The notes under the pieces were generated by a model. It ran no database searches. It was not told where the DNA came from and saw only the letters and a list, made by a program, of their open reading frames with translations. This document shows, in pieces, positions 1 through 8,855 of a DNA stretch of 64,000 bases (its first letter is position 1; the number at the start of each line of letters is the position of its first letter). Source of the DNA: JBIQJD01 sp044507695 (lineage in GTDB: Bacteria > Bacteroidota > Ignavibacteria > Ignavibacteriales > Ignavibacteriaceae); contig JBIQJD010000015.1 of assembly GCA_044507695.1 (NCBI GenBank), forward strand, positions 29,168 through 93,167. Direction: 5' to 3'. The position numbers and the translations under genes are program-made.

Positions 1-770
1 GTGAAATCTATGATAATCTTGCCGGTCTTGTCGGTAAAAAATATATCCAGCAAATTTTATCTGCTGTTGAAAACAAATACATTAAATATGCCGATCATGT
101 GATAACAACCGGTCCGCTTGATGCTGATTACCTCAACAAAAAATACAGCATAACAAACATAATCATTATTAGAAATTTGCCGTTGTTCAGAAAACCTGAT
201 GCTCCGGTTGATTATTGTAAGATGTTTAACCTTCCTCCACACAGCAGGTTTCTGATTTATCAGGGAGTAATTTTAAAAGGCAGGGGAATGAAATATGCAT
301 ACAGTCTGCTTAAAAAATTAGAAGGATATTTTCTTATTGTTATTGGTGATGGAGAATATAAGGATTATTATCAAAAGCTTGCTGCCGATGAAGGAATTGC
401 AGAGAAAGTTAGATTTGTTGGGAGAATTGAACAGGATAAATTATACAATTACACTGCCGGCGGAACCATTGGCCTTTCATTGATAGAAAATATAAGTCTC
501 AGTTATTATTTTGCCCTTCCTAATAAATTATTTGAATACATTCTTTGTGAACTGCCTGTAATTGTAAGTGATTTGCCGCAGATGAAGCAAATAGTAGAAA
601 ATTTTGAAACAGGTTATGCTGTTAATCCGGAGGATGAAGATTCTCTTTTATCTAGAATAAAAAATCTGGAAGATGTCCAGACTTATAAAATGTTAAAAGA
701 AAATTGTCAAAAAGCTTCGCAGGAATTGAACTGGGATAAAGAAATTTTAAAGCTTCTTAATAATCTTTAA
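1..770 (+). CDS. Glycosyltransferase family 4, partial (5' end outside window)
   Basis: The reading frame is open from the window edge (first full codon at base 3), so the N-terminal acceptor domain is missing; 255 residues are visible. They carry the GT-B C-terminal donor-binding domain: a VIGDGEYKD strand, a VRFVGRI strand, and the nucleotide-sugar loop PNKLFEYILCELPVIVSDLP. A GTG at base 99 is only an internal Val codon. It probably adds a sugar to a lipid-linked glycan at the inner face of the membrane. The flippase 28 bases downstream on the same strand supports a polysaccharide cluster extending left of the window. Acceptor and sugar cannot be predicted. Confidence 0.85.
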   Translation, partial: EIYDNLAGLVGKKYIQQILSAVENKYIKYADHVITTGPLDADYLNKKYSITNIIIIRNLPLFRKPDAPVDYCKMFNLPPHSRFLIYQGVILKGRGMKYAYSLLKKLEGYFLIVIGDGEYKDYYQKLAADEGIAEKVRFVGRIEQDKLYNYTAGGTIGLSLIENISLSYYFALPNKLFEYILCELPVIVSDLPQMKQIVENFETGYAVNPEDEDSLLSRIKNLEDVQTYKMLKENCQKASQELNWDKEILKLLNNL

Positions 771-798
771 ATATTTTCAAAACAGTGCGGAAAAATTT

Positions 799-2205
799 TT
801 GAATAACAAGAAAGCAAGTTTATCTACTTCAACATTCTGGTATGTTGCAGGAAATTTAATCTCACGCGGGGTAGGCTTTATACTTCTTCCGGTTTATTCA
901 AATTTAATTTCACCATTTGAGTTCGGAAAATATTCACTCATTATTTCCGCTTACGCCATTACAGCCGTGCTGTTTAATTTTGGAATGGCTGGTTCGCTGA
1001 CCAAATTTTATCTTGAAAAAGATGACGAGAATGAACGGAGAAAAATCTTCTCTGCAGTATTCACATTTATATTTGTTTTCTGCATTGTGCTTACATCAGT
1101 TATTTTTCTCATCTCAAAAAATATTTCTGTTCTTCTGCTGAACAATCCGGGCGATTATAATCTAATCATGATAGCTTCTGCTGCTTTATTGTTTGAAACA
1201 TTAGGATTATTCTGGATACAATTGTTAAAGACAATTGAAGAATCTGGAAGAGTAGTTGTATTACTATCAGTAAGTGCAGCAGTAAATTTGTTTTTCAACC
1301 TGTTCTTCCTGTATGTTCTTCAATATGGTATAAAAGGAATTCTTCTTGCAATGATGATTTCAAATGCCGTGCTGTTTTTTATAATGCTGCCGCAGATAAA
1401 AAAGCAATATACATTAAGCTTTGAGAGAGAACGGCTGTTCAGGTTAATCTCCTTTTCTATTCCTTTTGTTGCAGGCGGTTTTTTCTCAATCGGTACTGAT
1501 GTGATTGACAGGTTCTTTCTGAATTATTTTTTAGGCGAAGCAGACGTTGGTATCTACAGTTTCTCCTACCGCATTGCAATGGTTATGAATATCTTCGTAT
1601 TGGCTCTCGGCAGTGCATGGACGCCTTATGGAATCAGGCGTTTTCATGAAGGAAATTACCGGAGCGATTTCGGAAAATCATTTACAAAAGTTCTTGCGAT
1701 TGCTTTATTAATTCTGATAGTAATTTCAGTTTTATCTGATGATCTTTTCCAAATTAAAATCGGTAATGGATTCCTTTTTGATCCGGTTTATTCTAAAGGT
1801 GTAATTATTATTCCAATCGTTTTAACCGGCTATATATTTAAAGCTTTTACAAATTACTTTTCTCTTTATCCGTATATTTCCGGAAGAAGCAGGCATTTTC
1901 TCATTTCAGATGTAATTGCCTTCTTAATAAATATCTTACTGAATTATATCCTGATTCCATCTTACGGAATAATGGGCGCAGCAGCCGCAACCGCAATTGG
2001 ATTCGGTTCATCAATGATTTATCTTTTTTTAGTTTCAAAAGGGAAGGTAAAAATTGATTATCAGCCGGCAAAAATATATACGATTATTATAGCGGCCGCA
2101 GGTGCAATGATTGTAACAAAAGCAATCGAAAGTATTGTAGCGGATATTGTAATAATAGCAGTTATACTAGGTCTTTACTACAAGCTCTCTGATTTGAAAC
2201 TATAG
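799..2205 (+). CDS. Wzx-type polysaccharide flippase (MATE/MOP superfamily)
   Basis: This 468-residue, almost wholly hydrophobic protein has about 12-14 predicted membrane helices. It opens with the family-typical stretch STFWYVAGNLISRGVGFILLP, followed by YSNLISPFEFGKYSL. Proteins of this RfbX/Wzx family move undecaprenyl-linked oligosaccharide units across the inner membrane. The start is TTG at 799; no in-frame ATG lies near, and the family N-terminus begins here. It follows a glycosyltransferase and converges on a second one, consistent with a role in surface glycan export. The nearest polymerase in this window is far away at about 35 kb, so pairing with it is uncertain. Confidence 0.85.
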   Translation: MNNKKASLSTSTFWYVAGNLISRGVGFILLPVYSNLISPFEFGKYSLIISAYAITAVLFNFGMAGSLTKFYLEKDDENERRKIFSAVFTFIFVFCIVLTSVIFLISKNISVLLLNNPGDYNLIMIASAALLFETLGLFWIQLLKTIEESGRVVVLLSVSAAVNLFFNLFFLYVLQYGIKGILLAMMISNAVLFFIMLPQIKKQYTLSFERERLFRLISFSIPFVAGGFFSIGTDVIDRFFLNYFLGEADVGIYSFSYRIAMVMNIFVLALGSAWTPYGIRRFHEGNYRSDFGKSFTKVLAIALLILIVISVLSDDLFQIKIGNGFLFDPVYSKGVIIIPIVLTGYIFKAFTNYFSLYPYISGRSRHFLISDVIAFLINILLNYILIPSYGIMGAAAATAIGFGSSMIYLFLVSKGKVKIDYQPAKIYTIIIAAAGAMIVTKAIESIVADIVIIAVILGLYYKLSDLKL

Positions 2206-2231
2206 TTTTGAAAAAATTAATTGATTGAAAT

Positions 2232-3356
2232 TTATTTCAACAGCTGAAGAAGTTTTTCAGCATGTTTTTCCCAATTGTATTTTTGCTCAAATAATTTGCG
2301 TGCAGTCCGAGAATGCTTAATTAACAACTGCGAATCGTTAACATATCTCAAAATCAATTCTACAGTTTTTTCTATATCATCCGGATCAACTAAAAATCCA
2401 AATTCATTTACTTCAGGCAGTTGATAGAATGATTTTAAATTTGAAAAAATTACCCGTCTGCCGGCTGCCATAATATCAAATATCTTTATTGGCAGGGAAT
2501 TATTAAATAATTTACTCTTCTCTCTTAAATCAATACACAAATGAGATTCTGATAGCACGGCCGCATACGAATAATATTCAAGTTGGTTAGAAAAAATTAC
2601 ACTAACATTTTGAATTGAACTGATCTCATTCAATTTAGCAGATGCTTCTCCATTTTCATCACTTCCAATAATTTTTAGTGTGATAAATTTTTCCGGAATC
2701 TTTGCCGCCAATTTTTTCACAACCTCAATTAGTCTGAAAAAACCTCTTTCATCATTCAATTTTCCGCTGTAGCAGATACTAAATTTATTATCATTAAAAG
2801 CTAAAGGGCGATAAGAAAATATATCACCGGGCGGGTAATAGCTTATTATCGTTTTCTTCTTCAATGGTGAAATTATTTTATAACGTTTTGCTTTTCCTTC
2901 CTCACCAATTATTAAATGATCTGCAAGATTTGAAGTATAAATATTAAACAGAAGATGTATGCAATATGTTATCGCACGATTTAATCCGAAATATAATTTT
3001 AAGGTGTTATAGTTTGGATACCACTCGGTTATGTCAGAAATTATCATGCAGTTTTTATTGTACAGCTTCTTATATTTGTGAGCAGAAAGAATTGTGAGCG
3101 GCTCACAGCAAATAATAATATCAGGCTTGAGCACAACAAGGTAATTGTAGAAAATTTTAGTCTTCTCTGTTTTTGATATTGATGAGCCATCAAAACCGGT
3201 TAAAAGAATATTCTCTTTTTTATAATTTTTTTTTTGGAGAGAAGTAATTATAGAAACAGGAAAATTATTTGCACTAAGAGTTCTTGCAAATCTCCAGTAA
3301 ATCCGATCATCTTCCGCAGGATGACCGGAAGTAATTATTGCAATTTTATTTTTCAT
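2232..3356 (-). CDS. Glycosyltransferase family 4 protein
   Basis: A 374-residue GT-B protein starting at ATG 3356. The N-terminal half has the acceptor-side Rossmann start (IAIITSGHPAEDDRIYWRFA) and the C-terminal half the donor-binding domain (SICYSGKLNDERGFFRLIEVV, then SLPIKIFDIMAAGRRVIFSN). The usual loop glutamate is replaced by Asp (KIFDIMAAG), a common variant. It is encoded opposite to its neighbours: convergent with the flippase and divergent from the GT9 gene, with 31 bases between the two starts. It is probably a sugar transferase of the same envelope glycan; the specific sugar is unknown. Confidence 0.82.
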   Translation of the reverse strand: MKNKIAIITSGHPAEDDRIYWRFARTLSANNFPVSIITSLQKKNYKKENILLTGFDGSSISKTEKTKIFYNYLVVLKPDIIICCEPLTILSAHKYKKLYNKNCMIISDITEWYPNYNTLKLYFGLNRAITYCIHLLFNIYTSNLADHLIIGEEGKAKRYKIISPLKKKTIISYYPPGDIFSYRPLAFNDNKFSICYSGKLNDERGFFRLIEVVKKLAAKIPEKFITLKIIGSDENGEASAKLNEISSIQNVSVIFSNQLEYYSYAAVLSESHLCIDLREKSKLFNNSLPIKIFDIMAAGRRVIFSNLKSFYQLPEVNEFGFLVDPDDIEKTVELILRYVNDSQLLIKHSRTARKLFEQKYNWEKHAEKLLQLLK

Positions 3357-3387
3357 ATTTAAATCTAATAAAATCAGTTAAGAATTA

Positions 3388-4392
3388 ATGTTACCATTCA
3401 GAATCCTGATATCACGACCTGATAGAATTGGAGATGTTGTACTCTCGACAGCACTGCCGGGACAAATTAAAAAACAATACCCGGAAAGTTATGTTGCTGT
3501 TCTAGCAAGAAAATATACCAGGGATATTTACCTGAACAATCCTCACGTGGATGAAATAATTCTGCTTGACGAGGAAGGAACTACAAATCTTAAATTAATT
3601 AAAAAATTACGCAGCCGTTTTTTTACTCACGCAATTATGCTTCTTCCAACCGAAAGAGTAAACTGGATTTTATTTTTCAGTGGTATAAAAAAACGGGTTG
3701 GTGTGGGGCATAAATTTTACCAGTTTGTAACAAATTCTAAAAGTGTATACCGCCGTAAATATATACCTCTCCGCCATGAAGGAGATTACTGTGCAGATGC
3801 GATTAGGAAATTGGGAATAGAACTATCTTCGATCAATTCTGAAATTCATCTGAGTAAAGCAGAAAGAAATAAGATAGTTGAAATAAAAAGAAGATTATGT
3901 CCGGATGGAAAATTTCTTGTCGGTATTAATTCAACAAGCGGTAAATCAGCTCCAAATTTATCTACGGCTGATTACAGAAAATTAATTGAACATTTTCTTA
4001 CGCATAAAAAAATTAAAGTTGCTGTAACTGATTTAGTTGTTCCTGATGTTTTAAAAAATATTCCGGGAGTTGAATACATAAATGAAGGCAATACCCTTCG
4101 TGAATCAATTTTAAATTTTGCTGTGCTGGATTTACTGATTTCAGCAAGTACCGGACCGATGCACATTTGTGCGGGACTTAAGGTTCCAACATTATCATTA
4201 TTTTGTTCATTGCCTGCAACTTCTCCTGAATTGTGGCGCCCAATTGGAAATAAGCAGGAAATAATTCTGCCGGCTGAAAATTATTGTGAAATAGTCTGCA
4301 AATCTGATCCAAAGAATTGTGATTTTTCCGGAGAGGGCGGTATTAATGCAGAAACAGTTTTTAAGCGTGCATTAAAATTTTTAGAAATTTGA
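3388..4392 (+). CDS. Glycosyltransferase family 9 (heptosyltransferase-like)
   Basis: 334 residues, with the GT9 opening RPDRIGDVVLSTALPGQI and the C-terminal donor-binding motif ISASTGPMHICAGLKVPTL, both diagnostic for ADP-heptose:LPS heptosyltransferases (WaaC/WaaF/WaaQ family). Such enzymes add heptose, or in this phylum other sugars, to the lipopolysaccharide core in the cytoplasm. The start is ATG at 3388. Its TGA overlaps the first codons of the glycerate kinase gene, so the two are translationally coupled. A second GT9 lies at about 34 kb. Confidence 0.85.
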   Translation: MLPFRILISRPDRIGDVVLSTALPGQIKKQYPESYVAVLARKYTRDIYLNNPHVDEIILLDEEGTTNLKLIKKLRSRFFTHAIMLLPTERVNWILFFSGIKKRVGVGHKFYQFVTNSKSVYRRKYIPLRHEGDYCADAIRKLGIELSSINSEIHLSKAERNKIVEIKRRLCPDGKFLVGINSTSGKSAPNLSTADYRKLIEHFLTHKKIKVAVTDLVVPDVLKNIPGVEYINEGNTLRESILNFAVLDLLISASTGPMHICAGLKVPTLSLFCSLPATSPELWRPIGNKQEIILPAENYCEIVCKSDPKNCDFSGEGGINAETVFKRALKFLEI

Positions 4393-5513
4393 AAATGAAT
4401 ATCTTGATTGCGCCAAATGCATTTAAAGAATGTGCCGGCCAGATCGAGATTGCATCTTTGATCAACAGTAATTTTGAAACTGATGCTTTCCGGAGCACAG
4501 TAATTCCATTATCTGATGGGGGAGATGGATTTTTAGAAGTTTGTAAACAGCGATTTCATTTAACGGAACAGGTTTATGAAATTCCTGCTCCATTTGATGG
4601 AGCTAAAATTGCCTGCAAGGTTGGATGGAAGAAAGATAAATCGAAAATATTTATTGAATCTGCTGATATTCTGGGTTTGAAAATAGTTCCCATTAATAAA
4701 AGAAATCCTATTTTATTAGATAGTAAGGGATTAGGCGTATTACTTAAGACAATAATGACACAAGAAAGTTCATTAAATAATATTGTAATTGGTATAGGCG
4801 GAACAGCAACAAATGATCTTGGTTTAGGCGCTGCATCAATATTTGGTTTGAAGTTGTTAGATGATGATGGGAAATATCTGCCAATAATTCCCCGCAATTA
4901 TGAATTAGTGAAGGATTTAATTTGGGAGCAGCCGCGAATCGTTAGTAAAATAGAAATTATTACAGACGTTGAAAATCCTTTATTGGGTGAGAATGGTGCT
5001 GCAAGATCATTTGCCAGGCAGAAAGGTGCTTCCGAAAAGGATATTGAAATAATGGAATCTGGTTTTGAAAATATTATTAAAATATTAAGAAAAAAGAAGT
5101 TGGGGGCTATAACTAATATTTTAAATGGTGCTGGCGGCGGATTGGCAGCCGGAATGCAAATATTCTTTAATGCCATAATTAAACCTGCTTCAGATTTTAT
5201 TTTTGAGGATTTGGGAATAAATAATTTATCTTATAATCCTGATATAATAATTACCGGTGAGGGAGCATTTGATTCTCAAACATTAATGAAAAAAGCATCC
5301 GGAATATTGATTGAAAAGTTCAGAAATTCGGGAGCAAGAATTTTTATTATCTGTGGAATTTCAGATCCTGAGATTGAAAATAAATTGCCTGCGAATGTTA
5401 AAATATTTCCGATAATCAAATATTTTAAAGATGAAAAAGAATCTAAAAAAAATTATAAAATGGGAATTAAAATGGCCTGTAATGAAATTAAAAGAATAAT
5501 TGGCCATAACTGA
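4389..5513 (+). CDS. Glycerate kinase (GlxK/GarK family)
   Basis: 374 residues, the usual length. It begins MNILIAPNAFKECAGQIEIA and contains the family blocks PLSDGGDGFLEV, VIGIGGTATNDLGLGAA and NGAGGGLAAGM. The enzyme phosphorylates D-glycerate with ATP to 2-phosphoglycerate. The late block reads ITGEGAFDSQTLMKKASG, where most members have GEGRxDxQTxxGK, so one conserved Arg and one Gly are changed and activity is likely but not certain. Translation starts at TTG 4389 overlapping the upstream stop, or at ATG 4395 two codons in. Its position behind glycosyltransferases has no obvious meaning. Confidence 0.82.
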   Translation: MKMNILIAPNAFKECAGQIEIASLINSNFETDAFRSTVIPLSDGGDGFLEVCKQRFHLTEQVYEIPAPFDGAKIACKVGWKKDKSKIFIESADILGLKIVPINKRNPILLDSKGLGVLLKTIMTQESSLNNIVIGIGGTATNDLGLGAASIFGLKLLDDDGKYLPIIPRNYELVKDLIWEQPRIVSKIEIITDVENPLLGENGAARSFARQKGASEKDIEIMESGFENIIKILRKKKLGAITNILNGAGGGLAAGMQIFFNAIIKPASDFIFEDLGINNLSYNPDIIITGEGAFDSQTLMKKASGILIEKFRNSGARIFIICGISDPEIENKLPANVKIFPIIKYFKDEKESKKNYKMGIKMACNEIKRIIGHN

Positions 5514-5578
5514 TTTCCGGGCTTATCCATTTTTTAGTAAATTTAAAAAAATATTCTCCACAATAAATTAAAAACAAA

Positions 5579-6418
5579 ATGAAACAATATATTGATTTAG
5601 TTAAACTGGTAATGGAAAAAGGTACCCGTAAACATTCACGCACAGGCATTGATACAATATCATATTTTGGAGCATTTTATAAAGTGGATTTGCAAAAAGG
5701 ATTTCCTCTTCTTACAACCAAAAAAGTTGAGTGGAAATCGCTTCTGCACGAAGTTCTCTGGTATCTCTCGGGTGAAAATCATATACGCAATTTGAGAAAG
5801 CATACAAAAATATGGGATGCCTGGGCTGATGAAAATGGAAACCTGGAGACTGCATACGGTTATTACTGGCGTCATTTTCCAAGCGCGGAAAAAGATACAA
5901 ACGGATACTGGCAGGTAACAGAAGTTGATCAAATTAAATATGTAATTGATGAGATAAAACGAAAACCATACAGCCGCCGTTTGGTTGTTTCTGCATGGGA
6001 ACCGGGAAACGCAACCAAAAGCAAACTGCCGCCCTGCCATTACAGTTTTGCTTTTAATGTGAATGACGGAAAATTAAACTGCCATTTAACCCAAAGGTCT
6101 GGAGATATTGCACTTGGGATTCCGTTTAATCTTGCAGCGTACTCAATCCTGACTCAAATAATTGCGCAGGAAGTTGAACTTGAACTTGGAGAATTTGCTC
6201 ATACAATTATTGATGCACACATTTATGTTGGTGATAAAGGAACACCCAATGAAAAGTATGATCATCTTGAAGGATTAAAAGAGCAGATAAAAAGAGAACC
6301 GCTTCCACTTCCCAAATTAGTAATTGCGCGCAAGCCGATTGATGAATTACAGTTTGAAGATTTTGAACTGATAGGTTATCAGCATCATGATAAAATTAAG
6401 TTTGAGGTTGCTGTTTGA
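5579..6418 (+). CDS. thyA: Thymidylate synthase ThyA
   Basis: 279 residues; makes dTMP from dUMP using methylene-tetrahydrofolate, releasing dihydrofolate. The catalytic cysteine is Cys153 in LPPCHYSFAF. The dUMP-binding RSGDIALGIPFNLAAY and the folate-site end IDAHIYVGD are present. RSGD replaces the common RSCD, a tolerated change. The start is ATG 5579. The dihydrofolate reductase gene overlaps the stop by four bases, pairing the enzyme with the one that recycles its product. Confidence 0.95.
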   Translation: MKQYIDLVKLVMEKGTRKHSRTGIDTISYFGAFYKVDLQKGFPLLTTKKVEWKSLLHEVLWYLSGENHIRNLRKHTKIWDAWADENGNLETAYGYYWRHFPSAEKDTNGYWQVTEVDQIKYVIDEIKRKPYSRRLVVSAWEPGNATKSKLPPCHYSFAFNVNDGKLNCHLTQRSGDIALGIPFNLAAYSILTQIIAQEVELELGEFAHTIIDAHIYVGDKGTPNEKYDHLEGLKEQIKREPLPLPKLVIARKPIDELQFEDFELIGYQHHDKIKFEVAV

Positions 6419-6894
6419 AAAAAATTATTGTAGTAGCTGTTGCACAAGACGGAGTGATTGGCAGAACTACCGGAGAAATGCCCTGGCATTCAAAAGAAGA
6501 ATTTCAGCATTTCAGAAATACTACTCTCGGTTTTCCAATTATAATGGGCAGAAAAACATTTGAATCACTCGACAAACCGCTGAAGGGAAGATTAAACATT
6601 GTTCTTACCAGAAACAAAGATTTTGCCAGCGGATTTGATGATGTTAAAATATTTAATACTTTAAATGAAGCTTACAACTTTTGTGAGAATTTAAATTATG
6701 AAAAAGTTTTTATAATTGGCGGAAGTTTTATCTTTAATGAAGCAATAAATACAGTGGATGAGATGATAATTTCTGTTATGAATTTTGAAGCTGAAGGCGA
6801 TGTTTATTTTCCTGAGTTTAACAAAGATGAGTGGAGAATTATTTCTAATGAGAAGAGAAGTGAGTTTGAAATTTTTCATTATGTAAGAAATTAA
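6415..6894 (+). CDS. folA: Dihydrofolate reductase
   Basis: 159 residues, normal length. It has the N-terminal strand IVVAVAQDGVIGRTTGEMPWHSKEE, with the substrate-loop Trp and acidic residues (WHSKEEF), then PIIMGRKTFES and the NADPH-binding FIIGGSFIFNEA. It reduces dihydrofolate to tetrahydrofolate with NADPH. The start is TTG inside the thyA stop (TTGA overlap), so translation is coupled. The thyA-folA pair closes the folate cycle for dTMP synthesis. Confidence 0.94.
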   Translation: MKKIIVVAVAQDGVIGRTTGEMPWHSKEEFQHFRNTTLGFPIIMGRKTFESLDKPLKGRLNIVLTRNKDFASGFDDVKIFNTLNEAYNFCENLNYEKVFIIGGSFIFNEAINTVDEMIISVMNFEAEGDVYFPEFNKDEWRIISNEKRSEFEIFHYVRN

Positions 6895-6912
6895 TGAAAT
6901 AGAAAGGTTTTT

Positions 6913-8787
6913 TTGAAACGAAGTATGAGTGAAAAAAGAATTAAAATATTACCTGAAAATATTGCAAATAAAATTGCAGCCGGTGAAGTTGTGCAAAGAC
7001 CTGAATCAGTTGTTAAAGAACTGCTTGAAAATTCAATCGATGCTGGCGCAAAGAATATCGATCTTATAATAAAAAAAGCAGGCAAATCGCTTATCCAGGT
7101 TTGTGATGATGGCTCGGGAATGAACGAAGAGGATGCAGTATTATGTATTCAGAAACATGCGACGAGCAAGATTTTTAATTATGAAGATCTCGAAGCAATT
7201 GCAACTCTTGGTTTCCGTGGTGAAGCATTGAGTTCAATTTCTGCCGTAAGCCAGCTTGAAATTAAAACTGAAAGAGCCGAAGATGAAATAGGCACATTGG
7301 TGCGTCTTGAAGATTCCGGAACAATCATAAAAGAAAAAGGATCGTTCTCAAAAGGAACGATAGTTACTGTTAAAAATCTTTTTTATAATACTCCGGCAAG
7401 AAGAAATTTCCTGAAAACGGATGTTACCGAATTAAAACATATAATTGATACCTTCAACAAAATTGCGTTAAGCCATCCGGAATTGCATTTCAGATTTTAT
7501 AATGATGATCAATTGATTTATGATTATTCACCAGGTGATCTTGAAAACAGAATCAAACAAATTTTTGCGGAGAATATGCCGGATGCACTGATTCCGGTTG
7601 AAGAAAAAACAGACTACCTTTCAATTTACGGATATGTTGGCAAGCCAACGCTGCTTAAAAAAAGCAAAGGTGATCAGTATTTATTTTTAAATAACAGGTA
7701 TGTTGTAAGCAAGCAGATCAATCACGCCGTGTTTACAGCTTATGAAAATATTCTTGAAAAGGGGGATTATCCCTTCTTCATATTATTCATTGAGCTTGAT
7801 CCGCATAAAATTGATGTGAATGTTCATCCATCAAAACTTGAAGTGCGTTTTGATGATGAAAAAGATGTTTACAATTTTGTTCTTGCTGTTGTAAGGAAAA
7901 GTTTAGGCACGCATGATCTTGTGCCCGCAATGGCATTTACTGAAACAACTCATGAAACTGAAAAACTCGGGTTTAACAGTTTCAATAAAATTGAGCGGAA
8001 TGATTTTTCCGACAGACCTGTTTTTACTGAGAAAAAATCATACGCCAGGGTTGATTTTTCTGATAAAGATATTGATCTGATTTTCAGTACGATTCCCGAT
8101 AATGTACAGCGGGTTGAAAAATCCCGGCAGCCTGCGGAACATCCGTTTGAAAATACACAGCAGAGAGAAATCATCCATTCAACTCCGGAAAAAAATTCTG
8201 TTCAAAAAAAAGAAGAGCTCCCTTTTCTTATTCAGCTGCATAACAAATATATTCTTTCACAAATAAAAACAGGATTGATGATAATTGATCAGCATGTAGC
8301 TCATGAAAGAATTTTGTATGAAAAAGCTCTCTCACGAATGGAAGCTAATCTGCCTTTCTCACAGCAGCTTTTATTTCCCAGAACAATTCAACTGGATCCG
8401 GCACGGGCACTGTTAGTTAAAGAGATGCATCCGCTGCTTTCCAAACTCGGATTTGAATTAAAATTTTTTGGTAAAACAACAATTGTAATTGAAGGCGTGC
8501 CAGATGATGTAAAGCAGGGCTCAGAAGAAAAAATTCTTCTCGAAATTGTTGAAGAGTATTCAACCAATCAACGCGAGAAAAAACTTGAAGAGCGGGATAA
8601 TATGGCTAAATCATATTCCTGCCGTACAGCAATTAAAGCCGGGGATAAATTATCAGATAAAGAAATGAGATTATTGATTGATCAGTTATTTGCTACAAGT
8701 ATGCCTTATGTTTGTCCGCACGGCAGACCTGTAATGGTTAAAATATCTTTAGATGAATTTGACCGCAGATTTGGAAGAACATCTTAA
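6913..8787 (+). CDS. mutL: DNA mismatch repair protein MutL
   Basis: 624 residues. The N-terminal GHKL ATPase has NKIAAGEVVQRPESVVKELLENSIDAGA, DDGSGM and TLGFRGEALSS. A variable linker of about residues 340-420 follows, then the dimerisation/endonuclease domain. The latter carries DQHVAHERILYE (the DQHAx2Ex4E metal motif with Ala to Val), SCRTAIKAGDKLS and CPHGRPV, so it is the nicking type expected in bacteria without MutH. The start is TTG 6913 or ATG 6925 four codons later; the second gives the more standard N-terminus. Confidence 0.95.
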   Translation: MKRSMSEKRIKILPENIANKIAAGEVVQRPESVVKELLENSIDAGAKNIDLIIKKAGKSLIQVCDDGSGMNEEDAVLCIQKHATSKIFNYEDLEAIATLGFRGEALSSISAVSQLEIKTERAEDEIGTLVRLEDSGTIIKEKGSFSKGTIVTVKNLFYNTPARRNFLKTDVTELKHIIDTFNKIALSHPELHFRFYNDDQLIYDYSPGDLENRIKQIFAENMPDALIPVEEKTDYLSIYGYVGKPTLLKKSKGDQYLFLNNRYVVSKQINHAVFTAYENILEKGDYPFFILFIELDPHKIDVNVHPSKLEVRFDDEKDVYNFVLAVVRKSLGTHDLVPAMAFTETTHETEKLGFNSFNKIERNDFSDRPVFTEKKSYARVDFSDKDIDLIFSTIPDNVQRVEKSRQPAEHPFENTQQREIIHSTPEKNSVQKKEELPFLIQLHNKYILSQIKTGLMIIDQHVAHERILYEKALSRMEANLPFSQQLLFPRTIQLDPARALLVKEMHPLLSKLGFELKFFGKTTIVIEGVPDDVKQGSEEKILLEIVEEYSTNQREKKLEERDNMAKSYSCRTAIKAGDKLSDKEMRLLIDQLFATSMPYVCPHGRPVMVKISLDEFDRRFGRTS

Positions 8788-8855
8788 CTAAAAAATCTAT
8801 GCTCAAAAGGCGTAAGCAATTTTAGTTTCAAAAGAACTAAACAGCAGAGGAAATT

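Noticed and set aside
8788..8855. Cobalamin riboswitch before the B12-dependent mutase
   Set aside because: Only 68 bases are available and no B12-box sequence is seen.
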